Assembly (NCBI GenBank): GCA_031359995.1
Contig: JANMAT010000035.1
Location: 1-36,393 of the forward strand
Reading direction: 5' to 3'
Length of the DNA stretch: 36,393 bases
Origin: JANMAT01 sp031359995
GTDB lineage: Bacteria > Actinomycetota > Acidimicrobiia > Acidimicrobiales > Ilumatobacteraceae
The translations under genes were made by a program, and so were the position numbers. Within the stretch, counting starts at the first letter, position 1; the number at the start of each line of letters is the position of its first letter. This document shows positions 32,619-36,393 of this stretch, piece after piece. The notes beneath the pieces are model-generated. The model saw nothing but the letters and a program-made list of their open reading frames with translations, was not told the DNA's origin and made no database searches.

Positions 32619-33278
32619 TCACGATCCCGGTGTGGTCGATCCGGCGCTCGGGTTCAGGGGCGAGTGGACGATGCCGCGGATGTGACCCACGAACGGTCCG
32701 GCGGTGAGGCGCCCGTCGCCGAGGGTGTAGGAGACCTCGGCCGGGAAGGTGTTCTGCTGCTCGGCCGTCACCGTCGCGCCGTCGACGCGGGCCACGACGA
32801 GCACGTGACCGGCGTGGTCGCTCGGCGTGATGCCCCGGTTGATGATGATCATGTCGCCCGGCACCACCGACGTGATCGTCCCGTCGGGCGTGGCGAGCAT
32901 GCCCATGTCGTCGGCCCGGTCATAGATCTGGAACGCGAGGTCCACGGGGAACACACCGCTCCACCAACCCATGTTCCCGTACACGCGCTGGGCGAACTCG
33001 ACGCACTGCCAGCGGCGACCGGTGACCCAGCCCTTGGTGCCCTGCCACACGCCACCGACGTTGGCCTGGCCACCGCATGTCGAGCGTGCACCGTCGCGGC
33101 CCCGGTCACCGGAGTTGGCGCAGACCGTCGTGACCACACCCGACAGGTCGACGCCGCCGACCGGCGCCGCGGCCGAGGTGGACGCACGCGCCGCGTGCAC
33201 CACCGGTCCGAGCAACCCGGCCGCACATGCCACCGCGATCAGCCCGCGCGTCGCCTTGTTCCTGTTCCACCCCCGCAC
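32619..33278 (-). CDS. secreted CHAP-domain amidase/endopeptidase
   Basis: A 219-residue exported cysteine peptidase or amidase of the CHAP fold, acting on peptidoglycan outside the cell. A basic start and hydrophobic core (MRGWNRNKATRG, then LIAVACAAGLLGP) form a signal peptide ending near AARA (about residue 32). Then CHAP: GRRWQCVEFAQRVY with nucleophile Cys92, SDHAGHVLVVARVDG with His (155 or 158), and TAEQQNTFPAEVSY. The frame is open well upstream, but GTG 33278 is chosen because the signal peptide starts there and TACCTT sits 7 bases before it. Convergent with the HxlR gene. Confidence 0.88.
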   Translation of the reverse strand: MRGWNRNKATRGLIAVACAAGLLGPVVHAARASTSAAAPVGGVDLSGVVTTVCANSGDRGRDGARSTCGGQANVGGVWQGTKGWVTGRRWQCVEFAQRVYGNMGWWSGVFPVDLAFQIYDRADDMGMLATPDGTITSVVPGDMIIINRGITPSDHAGHVLVVARVDGATVTAEQQNTFPAEVSYTLGDGRLTAGPFVGHIRGIVHSPLNPSAGSTTPGS

Positions 33279-33285
33279 GAGGGTG

Positions 33286-33291
33286 AAGGTA
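33286..33291 (-). promoter_or_regulatory. -10 box of CHAP gene (leaderless-type)
   Basis: TACCTT on the minus strand, 7 bases before GTG 33278. This spacing decided the start. Confidence 0.5.
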
Positions 33292-33447
33292 GGTGCCGGC
33301 TCCGGTCGGGCGCGCTCGAAGCCCGAGTCCTGACCATCCGTTGGATGTTCCCGAACGGGCCGTTGTCCGCGATGTGGCGTGCCGCTCGGGTCTCCGCGGC
33401 AGCGTGCGCCAACCGGGCCCGCCAACGCGCCTTCCGGGAGCGGCACC

Positions 33448-33618
33448 TCAGACCTTGAGCCTCGTCCACTCGCCGGTGAGGCTCGTGACGGCTCGCGCCG
33501 CAGCAAGGTCGTTGACCAGACGAGCCAGGCCGGCACCGGCGCCCACGATCGTCACGGCGTCCTCGGCGTCGTAGGCGACGGTCAGCTTTCGTGTACCGAA
33601 GGCCTCCCGTACGGCGAC
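33448..33618 (-). pseudogene. C-terminal gene fragment beside the left repeat
   Basis: A minus-strand frame, in phase after the DUF5615 toxin stop, reads REAFGTRKLTVAYDAEDA, then VTIVGAGAGLARLVNDLAAARAV and TGEWTRLKV, stop at 33448. It looks like the end of a small Imm32-like or similar alpha/beta protein, but there is no ATG or GTG near a sensible N-terminus. Its 5' side runs into the 28-bp repeat at 33621, so it is probably a gene cut by recombination at that site. Identity is uncertain. Confidence 0.3.
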
Positions 33619-33620
33619 GT

Positions 33621-33648
33621 CGATCGCGGGCGTGAAGCAGTGGGTCGA
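33621..33648 (+). repeat. 28-bp direct repeat, copy 1 (candidate attachment core)
   Basis: Perfect match to 34722-34749; the sequence begins CGATCGCGGGCG and ends GCAGTGGGTCGA. Flanking bases differ at the left edge; on the right, similarity fades after a one-base gap. Together with copy 2 it bounds about 1.07 kb carrying a toxin-antitoxin pair. Confidence 0.8.
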
Positions 33649-33690
33649 GAACGGGGCGCCGGGCAGGTCCTCGTCGCCGCGGGCGCAGGT

Positions 33691-34047
33691 TCAGAGCCAC
33701 CACGTTCCCGACGACGCCAAGTCGGACGGTTCGCGCAGCAAGTCCCGGAGCGCAACGACGAGGTTGCCTGGATAGGCGCGCGTGGCGCGGTTGAATCGCT
33801 GAGGGCTGGTGAAGACAAGGCCGGCGTGAGCTCGGCCCTCGGTGACCCAGCGCGCTGCGATCGCGGCGAAGTCCACCACGTTCTCGGTCACGATCACGAG
33901 CCCCTCGCCGGCGGCATGCACCAGCAGGTCCTCGTCGGCGACGCCGCGAAGGCCAGGGACTGCGGCCACAGCGAGAACGTCATGGCCCTCGGCGCGCAGG
34001 ACCTCAGCGACCGAGGGCGCGTGCATCTCGTCGAGCAGCAACCTCAC
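33691..34047 (-). CDS. DUF5615 PIN-like toxin
   Basis: A 118-residue PIN-like protein: start RLLLDEMHAPSVAEVLRAEGHDVLAV (LLLDEM is the first acidic motif), DEDLLVHAAGEGLVIVTENVVDFAA (VTEN-VVDF is the second acidic motif), then helices with LVVALRDLL. DUF5615 proteins are predicted Mg-dependent RNases that act as toxins beside a DUF433 or wHTH antitoxin. It starts with GTG, overlapping the antitoxin stop as GTGA, the usual coupling for toxin-antitoxin pairs. Confidence 0.8.
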   Translation of the reverse strand: MRLLLDEMHAPSVAEVLRAEGHDVLAVAAVPGLRGVADEDLLVHAAGEGLVIVTENVVDFAAIAARWVTEGRAHAGLVFTSPQRFNRATRAYPGNLVVALRDLLREPSDLASSGTWWL

Positions 34048-34466
34048 CGTTCGAGCAACGCCCGCTGACGCCGCCAGGCCGCTTCCATCTCCTCGGCTCG
34101 ACGTTCACGCTCGGCCAACAGACCGTCGATGTCGTCGGTGAAGTCGGCGTAGTACGCCAACGCCGCGTCCACCAACGCCACCGGCAGGCCGAGCAGCTCG
34201 GCGGCGCGTTCGCGGCGCTCATCGGCCGGGACGTCGCCGCCGACGATCGCACCGATCACGTCGGCCACCTCTGGACCCCCGACCAGGACGGGTCGGCGCC
34301 CGCCAGGGCCGGGTCGGAAGATCACCATGGGGTGCGCCTCGGAACGGAGACCCTCGTCGATGAGACGCTCGGCCAACGTCGACAGGGCAACCCGCTGGCG
34401 GCGGGCGACTTCACGCAGCCGATCGTGCACCGGTTCGTCGGAGAAGCGGATGGACACCACACCCAT
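34044..34466 (-). CDS. antitoxin with N-terminal ribbon-helix-helix and DUF433-like region
   Basis: A 140-residue protein. The N-terminal RHH-like segment is VSIRFSDEPVHDRLREVARRQRVALSTLAERLIDEGL (about residues 3-40; motif FSDEPVHDRL plus LSTLAERLI), with DUF433-like RPVLVGGPEVADVIGAI and LGLPVALVDAALAYYADF behind it, and a charged helical tail (LAERERRAEEMEAAW). It should bind DNA and neutralise the downstream toxin. ATG 34466 was chosen over an upstream in-frame start because TACACT lies 6 bases before it. An inverted CGACA/TGTCG pair surrounds that box and may be its operator. Confidence 0.78.
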   Translation of the reverse strand: MGVVSIRFSDEPVHDRLREVARRQRVALSTLAERLIDEGLRSEAHPMVIFRPGPGGRRPVLVGGPEVADVIGAIVGGDVPADERRERAAELLGLPVALVDAALAYYADFTDDIDGLLAERERRAEEMEAAWRRQRALLER

Positions 34467-34468
34467 GA

Positions 34469-34489
34469 CGACAGTGTAGCCAGTTGTCG
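34469..34489 (-). promoter_or_regulatory. antitoxin promoter and candidate autoregulatory operator
   Basis: -10 TACACT (34473-34478, minus) 6 bases before ATG 34466, enclosed by 5-bp inverted repeats CGACA (34469-34473) and TGTCG (34485-34489). Confidence 0.45.
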
Positions 34490-34603
34490 CCATCCACGGG
34501 CAGTGGGATCACGGGCTCGCGACATACGTAGATTCAGAGGCCATATCCGGGGTCGGATGGCCAGTTGGGCTGGAAGACGGTCCTGGGGTTTTGCTGAGCT
34601 GCG

Positions 34604-34641
34604 GTTTCGCGAAACATGCCCGTTCACCTGGTGTTTCGCGA
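34604..34641. repeat. TTTCGCGA repeats upstream of integrase
   Basis: 12-bp perfect palindrome GTTTCGCGAAAC (34604-34615) and a second copy of GTTTCGCGA at 34633-34641, centres 29 bases apart. Possible operator for an integrase regulator or recombinase accessory site. Confidence 0.45.
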
Positions 34642-34681
34642 TTCGCCTCGTGTCGCTCCGTCCGCCTGGTGCCGCCAGAAA

Positions 34682-34703
34682 GTCCCCCTCGTGGTCCCCC
34701 TCG
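34682..34703. repeat. 10-bp direct repeats GTCCCCCTCG next to the integrase start
   Basis: Two exact copies, 34682-34691 and 34694-34703, one per about 12 bases (just over a helical turn), 19 bases left of the 28-bp repeat. The arrangement resembles arm-type integrase-binding sites beside an attachment core. Confidence 0.45.
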
Positions 34704-34719
34704 CCAGGAAGAGGTGCCA

Positions 34720-34725
34720 TACGAT
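34720..34725 (+). promoter_or_regulatory. -10 box of integrase (leaderless-type)
   Basis: TACGAT, 7 bases before GTG 34733. It overlaps the left end of the 28-bp repeat, so integration or excision at the repeat would change the integrase promoter. Confidence 0.45.
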
Positions 34726-34749
34726 CGCGGGCGTGAAGCAGTGGGTCGA
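34722..34749 (+). repeat. 28-bp direct repeat, copy 2 (candidate attachment core at integrase start)
   Basis: Same sequence as 33621-33648, spanning the integrase start codon and its first codons (KQWVE). Attachment cores are often next to the integrase gene. Confidence 0.8.
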
Positions 34750-35848
34750 AACGGCTCCGGGGGGATGGAAAGCGCGGGTGCGCTTCGATGATGGCCGGGG
34801 CCGCTCGAAGACGTTCCCGACGCAGCGCGAAGCGCGCGCGTGGCTTCGCCGCACCATCACCGAGATCAACGACGGGACCTTCGTCCCCGACGCCCACGGG
34901 CGTGTCCGCCTCGCCGACTGGGTGGCCCAGTGGGAGCCCACGACGCTCGACCTCGCACCGACGACCCGCAACCGGCGCACGAGCGACCTGCGCAACTGGA
35001 TCCTCCCCGAGTTCGGCGCCCGTCCGATCGGCTCGATCACACAGCTCGACGTGAAGACGTGGGTAGCGTCGATGGCCCGCCGGGGCGCCAACGCCGGCTC
35101 GATCAAGCTCCGCTACGAGACCCTGTCCCGCTTGATGCAAGCCGCAGTCGACGCCGACCTCATCAAGCGCTCACCGTGCTACCGCGTGCCGCTCCCCCGC
35201 TACGAGCGCGACGAGATGCGGCTCCTGACCATCGGCGAGATCGTCGCCCTCTCAGAGGCGATCCATCCCCGCTACCGGGCGCTCATCCTCCTCGCCGGCA
35301 CGGGCGGACTGCGCATCGGCGAGCTCGGCGCGCTGCGCGGCAGCCGGGTCGATCTGGCCCGCGGCACGGTGTCAGTCGTGGAGAACCTCGTGCTCGACAA
35401 CGGCACGCCGATCATGGGACCGCTCAAGACGAAGGCGAGCAAGCGCCAGGTGCCACTGCCCCGCCAGACCGTCGAGGCACTCGGCGAGCACCTGGACGAG
35501 TACGGGGTCGGGCGCGACGGACTCGTGTTCACGTCGGTCGGAGGCCACGTGCTGCGCCCGTACCAGTTCCGGCGCCGCTACTTCCATCCGGCGACCAAGA
35601 CGGTCGGGCTCGCCCCGCTGCGGCCACACGACCTGCGGCACTCGGCCATCTCGCTCTGGATCGCCAGCGGCGCCAATCCGAAGGTGGTCCAGGTGAAGGC
35701 CGGCCACTCCTCGATCAAGGTCACCTACGACCGCTACGGCCACCTGTTCCCCGACTACGACACCCGCACCACCGAACACCTCGAGAACCTCTGGGATGGT
35801 CTAGAAACACCAAGCCTCGTCTACATACGGGCTCGGCAGAACGGCTGA
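34733..35848 (+). CDS. phage-type tyrosine recombinase/integrase
   Basis: A 371-residue integrase. N-terminal arm-binding domain WVETAPGGWKARVRFDDGRGRS and TFPTQREARAWLRR, SAM-like core-binding domain about residues 58-150 (LADWVAQWEPTTL, LRNWILPEFGARPI), catalytic domain about 160-350 with Arg194 (GLRIGEL), Lys in LKTKASKR, HDLRHSA (299-304), His325 (GHSSIKV) and nucleophile Tyr335 (YDRYGHLFP). All catalytic residues are present, so it should be active. GTG 34733 is chosen: TACGAT lies 7 bases upstream, and residues before it do not fit the family. It lies next to candidate arm repeats and inside one of the two 28-bp repeats. Confidence 0.95.
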   Translation: MKQWVETAPGGWKARVRFDDGRGRSKTFPTQREARAWLRRTITEINDGTFVPDAHGRVRLADWVAQWEPTTLDLAPTTRNRRTSDLRNWILPEFGARPIGSITQLDVKTWVASMARRGANAGSIKLRYETLSRLMQAAVDADLIKRSPCYRVPLPRYERDEMRLLTIGEIVALSEAIHPRYRALILLAGTGGLRIGELGALRGSRVDLARGTVSVVENLVLDNGTPIMGPLKTKASKRQVPLPRQTVEALGEHLDEYGVGRDGLVFTSVGGHVLRPYQFRRRYFHPATKTVGLAPLRPHDLRHSAISLWIASGANPKVVQVKAGHSSIKVTYDRYGHLFPDYDTRTTEHLENLWDGLETPSLVYIRARQNG

Positions 35849-35943
35849 CGCTTGCGTGTCCAGGCCTTCCGCACGGACGCCGGATTCTCCGTGGACGATC
35901 TCAGGGAGAACCCGGGGGGCTGACGGTTGGACAGTCGCAGTCT

Positions 35944-35962
35944 TGGCATAGGCAATATGCCA
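35944..35962. repeat. inverted repeat after integrase
   Basis: 7-bp perfect stem TGGCATA/TATGCCA with a 5-base loop, 95 bases after the integrase stop. It may be a terminator stem (no T run) or an operator. The remaining sequence 35849-36087 holds no convincing gene. Confidence 0.4.
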
Positions 35963-36009
35963 CGGCCGCGCGGATCAACTGGTGGCAGCGAGTCGGACCT
36001 CTTTCTAGG

Positions 36010-36037
36010 TTGACAATTCTCACCCGGGCGCGATGAT
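36010..36037 (+). promoter_or_regulatory. candidate promoter of the final ORF
   Basis: TTGACA (36010-36015), 16 bases, GATGAT (36032-36037), about 50 bases before ATG 36088. A second -10-like TAGGGT is at 36052-36057. Confidence 0.35.
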
Positions 36038-36087
36038 GGAGTTCGGGCGAGTAGGGTGCCCACAACGGCACACACGCTGGGGGCGTC

Positions 36088-36393
36088 ATGTCGAACGGAA
36101 GCCGGTCGCATGCGAACGATCGTCGATGCACTTTCAGGACGCTTCTAAAGCGCATGACAGCGAACATCGCGGCGATCCTCGTGTTGTTTTCTGCGTTCGC
36201 CACCCCGGCATTCGCGTCGAACTTCGGTTCAACTTCTTGCAGCGGCGCGCCTCGCAACTGCGTGAGCCTCAGCTGGTACACGAGCGGTCTGTACCGCATG
36301 AGGATCAACTCGGATGTTGGTGCAAACATGGCTACCGAGTTGATCTGGCAGATGAATTGGGACTACGTCAGCTCTGCAACGCACCTGGAGATG
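36088..36393 (+). CDS. secreted protein, partial (runs off the window end)
   Basis: Open frame of 102 codons with no stop before the window end. From ATG 36088 (GGGGG a few bases upstream) it reads a basic N-terminus (SNGSRSHANDRR, TLLKRM), then a signal peptide MTANIAAILVLFSAFATPAFA split here as MTANIAAILVL and FSAFATPAFA with predicted cleavage after AFA; a Cys pair follows (SCSGAPRNC), then WYTSGLYRMRINSDVGA. An alternative start is ATG 36154. Codon use is less GC-biased (TTG, TTT, TCT, ACT), unlike the rest of the window, which suggests recent transfer. Family not recognised. Confidence 0.7.
   Translation, partial: MSNGSRSHANDRRCTFRTLLKRMTANIAAILVLFSAFATPAFASNFGSTSCSGAPRNCVSLSWYTSGLYRMRINSDVGANMATELIWQMNWDYVSSATHLEM

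Noticed and set aside
33345..33458. 37-codon plus-strand ORF (MFPNGPLSAMW...)
   Set aside because: No ribosome-binding site or -10 box, short and Arg/Ala-rich, no recognisable family; kept only as a comment in the junction finding.
34616..34732. 39-codon N-terminal extension of the integrase
   Set aside because: The extra residues do not fit the integrase N-terminal domain and cross the direct repeats; GTG 34733 fits the family and the -10 spacing.
33621..34749. CRISPR or inverted-repeat transposon ends
   Set aside because: Only two copies of the 28-bp repeat, in direct orientation and 1.1 kb apart; no spacers, no transposase and no target-site duplication seen.

Overview
The window comes from a chromosome of a very GC-rich actinobacterium. 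The surface-protein repeat family at 22.6-24.9 kb and the overall gene mix suggest the class Acidimicrobiia; that placement is an inference. Support for Actinobacteria is direct: a minus-strand backbone reads pimA-like glycosyltransferase > pdxS > pdxT > yebC > ruvC > ruvA > ruvB > queA, the order recalled from Mycobacterium and Streptomyces. There is also a conservon (cvn) signalling cluster, an ECF41/SigJ sigma factor, an F420-type luciferase-fold oxidoreductase and many leaderless-looking genes. No tRNA, rRNA or CRISPR array was seen.

Layout. 0-16 kb (minus strand): Holliday-junction resolution (ruvCAB) and queuosine synthesis (queA), then genes inserted into the conserved backbone: an ECF41 sigma factor translationally coupled to a FAD oxidoreductase, a conservon in the unusual order D-A-B-C, and a 1-Cys peroxiredoxin. 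Next come yebC, the PLP synthase pair pdxT/pdxS, a lemA-htpX-DUF3048 lipoprotein operon and the pimA-like gene. 16-21.5 kb: F420-type oxidoreductase, MFS exporter, a stand-alone LigD-type polymerase/primase, an orphan 141-aa protein, a 65-aa Cys protein and an M20 peptidase. 21.5-28.1 kb: a scarred region with pieces of MarR, DoxX, Gfo/Idh/MocA, a small membrane protein and a SnoaL-like protein, interleaved with an intact secreted beta-propeller protein, a 2-oxoglutarate/Fe(II) oxygenase and a second M20 peptidase paralogous to the first. 28.1-33.3 kb: a NicX/M29-like metalloenzyme divergent from an acyl-CoA-dehydrogenase-like gene plus TetR, an SPFH protein, an HxlR regulator and a secreted CHAP amidase. 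33.4-36.4 kb: mobile DNA with two 28-bp perfect direct repeats around a DUF433/DUF5615-type toxin-antitoxin pair. The second repeat covers the start of a tyrosine integrase. A secreted-protein gene with lower GC runs off the window end.

How the parts work together. The backbone genes are housekeeping (DNA repair, tRNA modification, vitamin B6, inner-membrane mannolipid). The conservon is a membrane sensor/GTPase relay. The sigma factor and FAD enzyme form a self-contained regulator-enzyme pair. A window-wide pattern is a TANNNT-like -10 box 6-8 bases before the start codon at sixteen genes, implying leaderless mRNAs. The least explained parts are the D-first conservon with an intercistronic hairpin and an Asn where the kinase's His is expected, the set of deletion scars at 21.5-28 kb, and the repeat-bounded toxin-antitoxin/integrase module.
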